64,000 bases of DNA, from NCBI GenBank assembly GCA_005281725.1, contig SSBO01000003.1, forward strand, positions 9,289,796-9,353,795, read 5' to 3'. The position numbers and the translations under genes are program-made. Below, piece by piece: positions 13,831-25,400 of the stretch (position 1 is the stretch's first letter; each line of letters starts with the position of its first letter). The notes under the pieces are model-generated. The model saw only the letters and a program-made list of their open reading frames with translations. It searched no databases and had not been told where the DNA came from. This DNA is from Wuchereria bancrofti. Taxonomy: Eukaryota; Nematoda; Chromadorea; Rhabditida; Onchocercidae.

Positions 13831-16800
13831 TTAGAAAGAATGATTTTCAGCACCACCCATTTTCATAAAATCAAGAATATCCTTTTTCGTGATTATTCCG
13901 AGAAGGCGACCATTACGCGTTACAAGTACTTGTCTCAAACCAAGCTTTCGAAACATATCTATTACTGTTTCCATTGGTGTTTGATCAGTTACAGTCATCG
14001 GTGCCTGAAGATTCAATTTAAAACACTCTGCAAACGATTGAGTCAGTTCAATTTCAAAATTTAGTGCGCTATGATTAGTAGCACAAATCTCATTCAAATG
14101 CCAAATGAGCGGAACTAAACATATTTAAAGATTTCAAATAATGTATATTTAAAAAAAAAAAATAAATAAACTCCAATAAAGATGTATATTAGAAGTATTG
14201 AGTTTTTAATTGTCAAAATACAATAAAGAGTAAACGAAAACCTGAAATTTCTAAAAGTGCTTAGGAATCAACATTTGAAAAAAGCGGGAAAGAGAACCAA
14301 ATTCGATCGATAAGTACAAGTTATAAACAGTCATCAAAAAGATCAATGATTTAGTTTATCTAAACATTTGATCTATTGAAGGTGGTGAAAATTTGTACAT
14401 TCCACATATTATTCTATTAATAAAAAATTACCAAATCAATGAGTTTACGAAAACGCAGCGGTGCTGGAATACCTTCAACTGTCTCCGGGACATCATTCTT
14501 GAAATAAACAATTGAATTTGTGACAACGTAGGGTTGTAACTTACGAGCAGAATGTAGAGCAAGTTGCAAATCACGTCTGAAATATCAGTTTATAATGTCT
14601 TCAATCAGTACTTAAATGATTTTATTTCATAATAAAAAAATAGCTTAAATAAATATCTGAAGAATAACATCTAACCGTGGACAGAATCCTACTAAGTATA
14701 AATTCTCTTCACTGACAACAACTGGAAAACCGTTATAATTAGTTTCACGTAGCAAAATTTCAATATCACCAACTGTCATCGTATCTTGTGTGATTACTCG
14801 TAACATGCCACCACCTAAAAAATAAAATAAAAAATTTTGAAAGAAATGCACTTTTCCTAACATTAAAAAACTAATGCAAAAACTATAGGACGAATATCTT
14901 TGAAATATCACATGAATTCAAATTGCTCAAATTGCTTTATGCTCACAAAAATCACCACTGAAATAGAGAAAGTTTTCTACCTGGTCCAGGTTTCATTACT
15001 TGTATGGCAACTGTAGAATACGGATATTCGCCTTTGTTGTCTAAAAATGGATAGCCGTTCAAATCTATATGCGCATCATATATACCCTGAAATATACTCT
15101 TTCTTTTTTCCTGAAATTGTATTTACTCAATTCATAATATAAAAATTACCAAACAAAAACAGAAATTTGAAAAACCGAAACAGTTATAGCAAGATAAAAG
15201 ATAAAACGAAGCAATATCTCACACATAATTCGACAGTCATTTAAAAAAACAAAAAAATCTGCGTTGGATATTTTAATGCTAATTTCATGGTAAGGATGAT
15301 TACCATTTTGTAGAAAGCATCACCAATCCATTTTGCAAACATTGTGGCAACCATTGTCGGCACGATAAATTCAAGACTTCCCGTTAATTCAAACATGATT
15401 ACAACCAATGAAACGGTCATCCTTTAAAATGAAATAAAATCACTGCAGTCTGAATTAGTCTTCTTGGTCTAAAATCTTAAATTTGAAGAGATTTATTTAA
15501 AGACAAAAAACTATAAATTTGTTAATTCAAAGCATCTTCTCTTGTAAAATACAAAAACAAAAAAGTGGATTACCGAATTGTAAATGAGCTCATATCTTAC
15601 TGAATAATAAAATATACCTTGTTACTCCTCCAAGTACAGCAGCAGCACCAACCATTGCATAAAGTCCTGGCATAACACAATCCTTACCAACTTGGCAAGC
15701 CCAAATAGTATTATGTATTTCAGCATTCTTCTAAAGCAACTTCTAACATTACATATACTTATTTATACATAAGAATGCTAACGAATAGTAATGAGTTTAC
15801 CTTTATTCATTTTACAGCTTAATTCAATATTATGTTTTAGCAATTTCAAGTAAATACAAGCTTTACACAATTATTATTATAAAGGAAAAAAAAAAGCTAA
15901 ATCTTAAGGTGATGACTTTTATTAAAAATTAATAAAAATAATTAATAAACTTCCAACGTACTTGTAGAGACGCAGCTACTCCTTCTACAGTGATACCCAA
16001 TAAGCGGCCAGCAATAGCACCCATAGCAAGACTTGGTACAAATAGACCAGCAGGGACTTTAATGCCAAATGTAAATATTGTTAGTATCAATTTTATTATC
16101 AGCGCCAAAATAAGATCAATAAATGCATTCTAAAAAAAAAAAAACAGACTCGATATCGAACTAATTTCAAGTTTTAAGAATAAATTTTATGGCCGATTTT
16201 TCGTTTCCTATATTTAAATTTATCATTTTAATTTCTATGCACATTGTTAATACATATTACACTGCTAATACTGATTATATGAAAGAAAAGCAATGATGTT
16301 TTATCACCTTAGCTGCACGGGTTAAATAATTTAAGTAGGTACTTTTTTTTTTCACTATTACCCATCCCATTAAGTGAATTGATTGTTTGAGAAGGTAATA
16401 AAAAATATTCCTGATGCTACTGCTCCTAGCAATGACTCTTTTTTTTAAAAACATTCTTCCATATGGCAGTGAAGATTTAAACTTTTGTAGTGTTAGGAAA
16501 TATATACCACAAGCAATATGACGTAACATACAACATTTTGGAACACGGGACGTAAAGCAGATCAATTTACGATTCAAACCTATTTTTAATTAGACAATAT
16601 TTATAAGTAAAGCATTGGATATCTTAGCAAAATGACTGAAATGATTCACTGTAAAATCTTTCCCTATGATGGAATGTTTGATTTGATATAAACAAATTTT
16701 AAACTTACGTGCACTCCTGCTCCCAATTCACCAGTATGATAATTATCATCCACCTTATCGAAAGAGAATGTTTTATTCTGATAATCACAAAGATCCATCA

Positions 16801-19800
16801 TAAAATCTTCGGGACCACAACGATCGAAAAGCTACAATTTATTAAATTATCAGGAATTAAAGTTAAATTGAACTTATTTACAAAACTACTGGACAAATGT
16901 TGCAAAGCGATATACACTTCATTTTTTCCAAAAAAGTAAACTATGAAGAAAATTCAAAAAACTGATTCCATTATGTTATTGGCTCTCACATTTTCATAGG
17001 ATGTTGCATCAAAAGTGTGTTCTTGTGTTCTCTTTATTTTAACATCATATTACTTTGTCCTATTCTCAACCATTACTTTTATAACACTTGGTTTTAAAAA
17101 CCATTATTTATAACAACATTTTGGTTTTTCTTTTTTTTCAAAAACTTATTTAGCTTAACTAGATTTCACCTTGTTCTTCATTTTTAATCAAGCAGATACA
17201 CATAACTCATCATTGTAGCTACACACGTCAGTAAACGAAATATTAGAAGCGTATCAAAAAAAATTTATGAGATAAAGGAATACCAACTTGTCTTATCAAT
17301 GACGATGAACTTCGACGAGTATATGGATTGAAATAACTGACGAATGCTGTGATAAGTGTCACAACAAGAACCTCTTTTACAGGATTACTACCCAAGGTTT
17401 TATTCGCTTTTCGGAATCGACACCATTTTATGTTTGCCCTTCAAATAACTTTAACTAAATTTTTCGCTACAAAAAAAAGAGACTAAATTTTATAAGGATA
17501 AAAAAGGAAGAACAATAAGAGTTGTCTTGTACAGTCAGTCAAAGCATAGCATCATGAAAATCAATAAAAAATTGCTGTGTCGAAATTCATTAAAAAAAAA
17601 AAAAAAAGCTCACCATATGAATAAACTTCCAATGATACCTCCAAACAATCCAAGACCGGCAAATGGAATAAGTTCAACAAATGTCCATTTCATGCTATAG
17701 TCAACGTGGAACAAAGATGTCTGCAATTTGCAATTTTGGTGAAATTTCGCATCTAAATACCAAAATTTGCCAAATAATATATAAGTAACATTTAAAGACA
17801 TAGTACTTATTTAAACTGAACATATTTGAAATAAAATTTTCACTGCAAACAAAACGTTCGTCATAAAAATACTAGATACAGTTGAATAAATCTAAATTTA
17901 GAAGCATGTCTGTTTATTTTACAATAATTTAGTCTTGAAGACTGAAAAATTCATTGCAATAATTTGCTATGCACCTGATCACTTCCAAATGGATTCACTA
18001 TTCGTAAGATAATTCCAGCAATAAGTGCGCAAAAAAATGAACGCCACATAGTTTTCAAAGGAAAATAATAACTTGCTTCTTCCAAACTGCAATTCTTCAT
18101 TTCAAGCTAATTGGTCAGATGAGGCTATCTGGAGTCAATCATTAGTTCTTATAAGAATGTTTCCTAGTCTCGTGCCATTAATCCATAAACTTTCTTTTCA
18201 AAATACAAAATAAGTTACTTGATAAAAAGTATATGCGATAATCATAGATGCTTCCCATAGGCTTATTAAAATTACTGAAACTAACAAAAATACTGTTTGT
18301 TCCTTATTTGCATTATAGGTTGTTTTTAAAAAAACTTTGAAAGCCTTAAAATTACCTGAATAGAACTCCTCCTATAGGAGCACCGAATGCAACTGAAACA
18401 CCGGCTGCAGCAGAGGCACTTAATATCTCACGTTTTTTGGCTTCATTTGAACCATATTTTGGGAAGAGATAAGAAAATATATTTCCTATGCAACAAGCCA
18501 AATGAACCATTGGACCTTCTTTTCCCAAATTCAGACCTGAAATATCACAGAACAAATTATCTTGTCCAAAACTGAACTTGGAATAGTTCTCTTGTCCATT
18601 TAAAGTAAAAAATATGAGAAATTCACCAACCAGATGCAGATGCCAAGATCAAGCCAACAGATTTAATAATGAAAGTCCATTTACCCAAATAACCTCTAAT
18701 GATAAAACCGGATAGAATACATTTAATCTCAGGTATACCCGAACCGCAAGCATATGGAGCAAATACCTAGAAACAGAGATTTTATATCAACAAATTTTAA
18801 GATATTTGATTAATTTTTAAGAAACGCAATATGTTTATTTTGCTGTTCATATGTTTCATTTTCCTTCGGATATTATTTCCAAACGAGATATATTTTTTGT
18901 TTCTTCTTTCTTTAAAGCAGAACAGATAAAAATTAACTTCATTAAAACCAAAAATGAAAGTGCACTAAAATCACCTTAACCAAAGCTACAGTAACTCCTG
19001 TCATCAGTACACTCCAGCCACAGTAAAAAAATAATTCCATCACATAGTAAAAGAAATTTCGTTCATAAAACTGCATCATTTCAGGCCAAGATGTCCATGC
19101 CGAACAATCGGCATCTTTATAAACACTATCATTTGCTGACCAACAACAATGCTCACGATCAAGCCAAAATCGATCGGCACATATACCATTCTGAAAGAAC
19201 CAGAGTATTACGAAAAAAAAAAAAATTTTAAAACAATCACAAAGAACTCTTCCATTTTTTATTTCTTCAACAATGATCGGAACTAATGCTTTATCCAGTT
19301 CCCATTTAAGTCACTCGAATTTAGAAGGCTTTGCAGAAAAAAGTACATTTCACAGAGACATTACCTTTAAATCACTCATCCAACGTGCTCCAATATCAAT
19401 AATACCAGCAACGGTACCAGCAGCAAGACCAATCATCAATACACATATCCAACCACTTCCCGCATCCCATAAGCTACACAATTTACCAAAAGGAGTTTTT
19501 GACCGTTTTACGATAAATTTGTGACGTAATCTATCCCGTGCAAGATCTCTTTGCCAATCTATTGTATGAAAATCACCATATCGGCTGTAAAAAACATTTT
19601 ACTTCTGATTGAAACAAAATAAATAAACGATTACTATCGCATAACTTTTTCAAATTGTGTCGCTAAAAGAAAACATCTCAAGCATTCTAGGTTCCTACGC
19701 TTGGAAACTTAGAGTGCTTGAGAACATTTTTGACACAAATAGGAATAAATTTGAGTCAACTATTTCAATTCATTTAGAGTTTTTTCCAGATGGCACTACT

Positions 19801-20826
19801 CACACAAATCAGTAGAAATCATTAGAACCTTTCTATTGGCGGTGATGCTTCATCAATGATTATTTCATCACTGTCGGTTAATGCAATAAAATTACTTCCA
19901 TTTGTACCTGAATTTTAATATGCTTAATATATGGTTAAGTCTTTCCTTGAAATAAATGAATAATTCATATCTTAAATATTGAGTGAATGTCTTAACCATA
20001 TGATTTAATAAAATCATATGTTCTAAGTAGAAGAAAATGATTAAAAGTTCTATAAAATGAAATTAATGAATGAACAAATAAACATACCGCGATATTTTAA
20101 TGCCCCACGACTACTCTGTTCGGCATGTACCATTGCTGGTGCTGTATTGGAAGCAGAAATATTGGAAGTAGGAACAACTGTATCATTATCATCCATCATT
20201 ATGCTTGTTTCTAGCTCGATTTGAGTCCTTTTTATTGCTCGACACCGGTTAAATATTGACAGATGCGTTCTGGATTGATTCGGTGATATTAAGCACGTTG
20301 TTTCACTTTGCTACAAAAAATAGTAATCTTTTCCTATAATTCACCTAATCCAAGCAGAATCTTACTGTCCATTGAGAAATACGCAAATAAATCCTAATCA
20401 GCTTTTTCATGAATTCCTGCTCTTCCATAGCACAAACATTTTAATCCCTTAGGGTATTCGAATCCTTGATAGACAGCTATTCCAAGAGTTCTAGCCTTGC
20501 CTACAAGCCATTCTATTCAACCTACGATAGTACGAATAATGCTTCAAGCTTCAGCTATCTACCCAACTATCCATGTTTCGATGAATCAAGTGTACTTGCA
20601 GTTATTCCCAAAAACACCATTAAAATTGCCCGAGAAATCACTTTTATATTCCAGTTATCATCCATTTCTCCAAGTAAAAACACTTTTCTGCCCGACTTTT
20701 TCATCATACCCGCATCAGCCTTCACGTCTATTTTCTTTTTAACAAAAAAGGAACTGACAAAAGAGAAAGCTAACAGGCAGATGAAAAAAAAAAACGCACC
20801 TCGTCACTAATCCAGGGACTGCTCAT
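13831..20826 (-). CDS. CLC-3/4/5-type Cl-/H+ antiporter (C. elegans CLH-5-like)
   Basis: Eighteen exons in transcript order: 20826-20800, 20310-20088, 19907-19829, 19584-19365, 19190-18975, 18766-18631, 18536-18356, 18086-17975, 17720-17614, 17438-17288, 16831-16709, 16129-15962, 15730-15618, 15421-15304, 15086-14981, 14814-14676, 14576-14432 and 14004-13831. They encode 845 aa, close to the roughly 800 of human CLC-3/4/5. The three anion-pore motifs are present: GSGIP (263-267), GKEGP with gating Glu307, and [11 protein letters not shown] (547-557). Second-shell Glu364 in [10 protein letters not shown] sits 57 residues after the gating Glu, as in human CLC-5 (E211/E268), which argues for 2Cl-/H+ exchange rather than a channel. 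Two CBS domains follow, ending [20 protein letters not shown]. The family acts in endosomes and lysosomes. The 27-nt first exon (MSSPWISDE) is the least certain part; otherwise the first ATG lies in exon 2. A candidate trans-splice acceptor lies 58 nt before the ATG. Confidence 0.94.
19657..19736. other. Foldback (pre-miRNA-sized hairpin) inside a CLC intron
   Basis: The arm tctcaagcattctaggttcc (19676-19695) pairs with ggaaacttagagtgcttgag (19703-19722) across a 7-nt loop. The stem extends outward to gtgtc (19657-19661) and gacac (19732-19736). The total of 80 nt with about 20 near-continuous base pairs is the size of an animal pre-miRNA. It sits in the third CLC intron (19585-19828). Expression is unknown; it could also be a relic of a small inverted-repeat transposon. 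Confidence 0.5.
19991..20023. repeat. Short palindrome CATATGATTT..AAATCATATG in CLC intron
   Basis: A 10-bp perfect inverted repeat with a 4-nt spacer, in the intron between CLC exons 2 and 3. The neighbouring cttaaccatat also mirrors atatggttaag near 19930. It may be chance in AT-rich DNA. Confidence 0.45.
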
Positions 20827-21196
20827 AGAAAGTGAGACTGATCAACTCTCACAAGCATTTTTTATGCCTAAATCGACCAGTTTCCTAAAAAAGGAAAAAA
20901 AAATTTGTAACATTTAATCTTTAATCTTAACGACAGTAAAGAATTCTAAAAAGAAATACAGATGTTAACAAAAATTACACATTTCCATCTGATTTAGCTC
21001 AAGTTTTACAAATTATGGAATATCTATTAGAGGAAGAAAAGTGGATTTCCTCCTTAAAAAAAGTAGCAATAATAAAAGATAATTCAATCGGTTAAGTAAA
21101 CAAGAAAAAAAGATTAGTAATAATAATTATTGTTGTTAAATATAAAATCAAACTAAAACTAATAGTATTTTCTTTGTAAACCAATTTAAAATTTAA

Positions 21197-21345
21197 TCCG
21201 CCTTCCCATCTCACCGGGAAATCTCAGAGTAAAATAAGAGACCACAACCACCTGCCAAGTGACAGACACTCTCTGACAGTATAAGCTGTCCTGATGTAAC
21301 CAGATATAACACGGCCTGTACGTCAGGCAGTTATCGTAATTCCTA
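21197..21345. promoter_or_regulatory. GC-richer island with small stems; possible promoter element or ncRNA
   Basis: About 150 bp whose base composition stands out from the AT-rich flanks. It contains gcctg-tacgt-caggc and gacag-tataag-ctgtc, both able to form short hairpins, plus several cca/cct-rich words. It lies between the divergent CLC and STRIP starts, so a core promoter or an unannotated structured RNA are both possible. I do not recognise a known RNA family. Confidence 0.35.
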
Positions 21346-21371
21346 TTTGTTGTTTACAACGATTTACAAAT

Positions 21372-21557
21372 TTATTTGATTTTAATTAACTTTAAATCTT
21401 GTATTTGAATTAAGTTTATTCTTATTAAAATTAAAAATTGAATCAACATTTTAGTTTGATGTATTATTTGACTTTAATTAATTTTAAATCTTGTGTTTGA
21501 ATTAAGTTTATTCCTATTGGAATTGAAAAATGAACCAACATTTCAGTTTGAAAAGAT
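21372..21557. repeat. 92-bp imperfect tandem duplication
   Basis: The unit beginning ttatttgattttaattaac (21372) recurs as ttatttgactttaattaatt (21464) with scattered substitutions. It lies just downstream of the GC-richer island in the divergent intergenic region. Confidence 0.85.
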
Positions 21558-22461
21558 GTATTTCTGAAATTTCAAAGAATGTCATATTAATCAGTTTTAA
21601 GCTTTTTTTTTTTTAAATCAGTGGATCAAATCAATCAGCTAAATTGAGTTAGTCTTTCTCATTTGTCTTTTTCTTTACAATTGACTTATTTTTTTTTAAG
21701 TTGTTAACTAATTAAAATATACCTTTATTCAGTTTTATTGACTTTTAATTTGATATAAAGTTTTATCAGATTATTTTATATTATTCATTAGTTTCTATCA
21801 ATATTATCTGATGTTCATCGATTATTTTGTTTTTCAGTTATTTGTCTTTCATTTTTTCATTTCATACTAATTTATATGACATTTTAATGTGTTCAACACA
21901 TTTGAAAATTTTCACATTCATAATTGTTTGTCATATCTTCAATAATATACTCATTTCTTTTCATTTAGATATAACAAATGATATGCAAATTTTTTTCTTA
22001 TATTAATACATATAATTTCTTGTTACATATATCAGATTATGTATACTATTTTTTCTGTTTTCATTATTTTCTTTTAATGTTAATTTTTATAACATACATA
22101 TAAATGAAGATTCATATATAATGTAGCATTTGTATAGTCTTTTTTATTCATATTTTATGTATTACTATTCTTTTTTTTTTCATCACAATATATGTAAATT
22201 AGTTTTTGTATATACAATCTCTTACTTCATCGTAACTGTTTGGTATAAGGAAATAAATAGAGGATTGAAATGATAGTATACGATTTCGTTGACAGATGAC
22301 AAGATATATATATAGGATTAAATATTCAATGAAATTTTGATCATTTTAGCGATCGCATTCGATCATTAAAGAAAGCAAATCAGAAAGAAGTGGAAAAGTG
22401 TTGTATCAAAAGGTGCGAAAAAAGTGAAAAAGTGTGGTGATTAAACTTATCCATTGGATCG

Positions 22462-25400
22462 ATGAATGCGCAAGGTCAATGCTCATTTCATATATTTTTC
22501 TTTCTTCCTTAAGCTTTTTTCACTCTTTTTTGTTTTTATTTTTTTTTAAATTCGAAAATTTTCGAATGTTTTCAAGTTTTTTATTGATGTTGTTTGAAAT
22601 TTTTTTTCCAATTGTTTGAATTTTAAGATCGTTCATTTTTGTAACAGTAATTGGTGAATCATTTCACTATTTGTAACAATTATTTGAAGCTATTAGAAAA
22701 ACTTTGTTATAGTGAAAAATTTGTTATTTGATAATATTAATAATAGAAGAATGCCTTTCGTAGAACTTTTTTGTTGAACTTTTTTATTGGTGGAATGTAG
22801 CGACAATACTTGCACATGAATCTGATGAATTCAACCTTGTAATCCAAATTATTCATTATATTAACTTAGAAAAAAAAAAAAAAAACTTTCAGGAATATTG
22901 TACATGTGGTGAATGAACTTGAATTATACGTGGACTAAGACTAAAATCTAATTATTGTATATCTTATTTCAGGATCAGGAAAGCTGGAATTGCTGCGACG
23001 TGTGCGACCAAATTTTGCTGATGATGGTTAGCGCAGTGGTATTTACTGATTATTGAACTGCAAAACATACCATTATTATATATCAAAATTTAACTTGGAA
23101 GTGTAGGTTATGAATGATGACAGCTGTAAGGTTAAATAGAGAATTATGGCTTACTACAAACAGTATGATTAAAGTAATATTTAATCCAATTAAATAGTTT
23201 TGTGAATATTTACATTAAAAATGACACATAAATTCATAGCATATTATTTTATAGTATACGGCTCAAACGTTTTAAAACATAACGAAAATGTGGAACACGC
23301 GGAAAATATTATGGAAGATCGAACAGACATTTGCGAATCAGCACTTGCACAAAGACGTTCTGCTCAATTGCCAAAACTCAAAAAAATATCAAACAAACCG
23401 AGGCCATTAAGCACTGATTTCTCGGTATTAATCTTTATATCATTTCTGCTTTATCTTAATTCGATGCAACCTGAAAATTCAGATTAATTTATCTGATTTA
23501 GCATATATATGATTACATTTTATATCACATTTTACTGCTACTAAAGTTAGAATTCAGATACAAAATTACTTACTTAATTAGTCACTTGTTAATATACGGA
23601 TTTGTTTCCTGTTGCAGTTAACATAGTAACGATTCTTTTTTGACTTTCTTTTTCTAATTTCATTAATTATTGATGTGTTTAGACACGATGTGAAATGAAT
23701 GATTTTGAATTTGTCTACTCTGATTGTGATACACATGCAGCAGAGCTAGCTGAGCTTTATACCTACAGTGAGTTGGACGATTGGACGCTAAACATGCGTG
23801 CTTATCGAGATTTCGTAGAGTCTAGGAAGGTAATTTGTTACAAAATATTGTAGGTAACCTAATTGTTACTTGTGATTGGACTCGATACACACAGCACTAG
23901 TAATAAATTTCATTATTTTTGCCGTTTGCATGTTAGATTTAAAATTTATAATATTAAGATTCTATTCTTGATTTTATCGTACTCTCATTAAACCATTAAA
24001 ATGTGAGTCATTCTTAGCTTAATCATAAGTGGTCAAAGCTTACGGAAAGTCAACAAAAAGATGTTTTGTTGAGTTTGCTAGAAGAGTTGGAACGAATCGA
24101 GCCAAATGTACGACTAAATGCTGCACGATCCATACTTTATATATTGCAGGTTTGTAGTTAATAAGCTAATTGATAGTAATCATTTTCAATTATGGACTAA
24201 GCTCTTTGCATGTATCTTATCATATTGACTTGATAAGTGATAAATTGTAATATTTCTTGTAGTATTTATATAAGTGATAAATTTATAGATAAATTGTAGT
24301 GATGAACCATAGTATCTCATGTTATTTCTAAAAGGAAAAAATTAATGCTTTAGTATATTTGTCCAAGAATTTAATGAATATGTTGATATTTTATTAGCAT
24401 TGTTAGTAATATATAATCTGAAACTAATTTTAGACTGTAAAAGATAATAGCATTTGTGTATTATTTTCAATATTATAGGGTGCATATATGGATTTTGTTG
24501 ATGACAAGGATATTACTATTAATGGCGTCTTCAGAGGTAATAGGGAAAGAGAATGTGACAACAATGATTTAGATATGGGTTACTACGAAGAAAAATGTCT
24601 AACACAAGGGATTTTCAATGCCTATAAAGCATATGAAGCTGGAACTTATCAGGTATATTTGAATATATTTGTATATTTGAGTTTCATATATATTTGAATT
24701 TTTGAATTTTAAATATACTTGAATTTGAGAACCTATAAAATATATGAAGCTGGAACAAAATATTTGAATTTTAAATGTATTCAATGAATTTCTACGGTAT
24801 AAAATTATTGCATAAAAGACTAATTCTAACTACAATTTTTCTTCAGGCTTTATGTAAACTACTGTTAACTGAAACTCATGATATTTGGGATAGTGGACCA
24901 ATTGGAGTAGGTCAATATAGCCAATCGTCTTCAGTGTCAAATAGCCGATCAGCATCCAATGCTGATCTTTCGGAGAGTGTTGGTGCGATTTTTCTACATG
25001 AATATTTGTCATTACGATTTTTTGGCATAGAGTAATTATCAATTCAAAATGGCCAATAATATTTCAATCATGATTTTCAACTTTAGAATCTTTATTACAT
25101 TACTATTTTCTATTACTTTCATTATTTTTGAATTTCGAAAGCATTTGTACTTATCTACAAGATTAGTACAAAAAAATGGTATCCAATAAATTTGGATACT
25201 TTTAATAATAAAATTATTTTACAGTGGAAAGGCGAAGTAATCGACGAAGTGCTACAATAGCTGATAATGAAGCACTGCGTGTAGCACTGAGTGCCCTATA
25301 TCATATGGTAGAGTCGATACGACGATTAGATTTGTTTGAACTTCTTATTCCTGCAGATAAGAAATGTCACTATGCTTTGCTGAGGAAAGATTTTATTATA

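Larger units (their letters stand above)
20827..22461. other. Divergent intergenic/promoter region between CLC and STRIP genes
   Basis: The only head-to-head gene pair with a clear shared upstream region. It contains the CLC 5' untranslated stretch (20827-20884, ending at an acceptor with ag at 20885-20886), the GC-richer island at 21197-21345, a 92-bp tandem duplication, then a long T-rich stretch to about 22250. No protein-coding open frame is convincing. Confidence 0.6.

Noticed and set aside
14005..14114. Upstream extension of the last CLC exon to an acceptor at 14115
   Set aside because: The extension breaks the phase with the preceding exon, while the acceptor at 14005 gives a direct match to other CLC proteins (LIDL followed by [12 protein letters not shown]).
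16275..16577. 100-codon minus-strand open frame
   Set aside because: It lies inside a CLC intron (16130-16708). Flanking exons already join in phase into a family-consistent protein without it.
20466..20810. 114-codon plus-strand open frame with higher GC
   Set aside because: It lies within CLC intron 1 and ends across the first coding exon on the other strand. The minus strand here is also partly open for about 60 codons, so an alternative CLC 5' exon is conceivable, but neither reading shows a recognisable protein.
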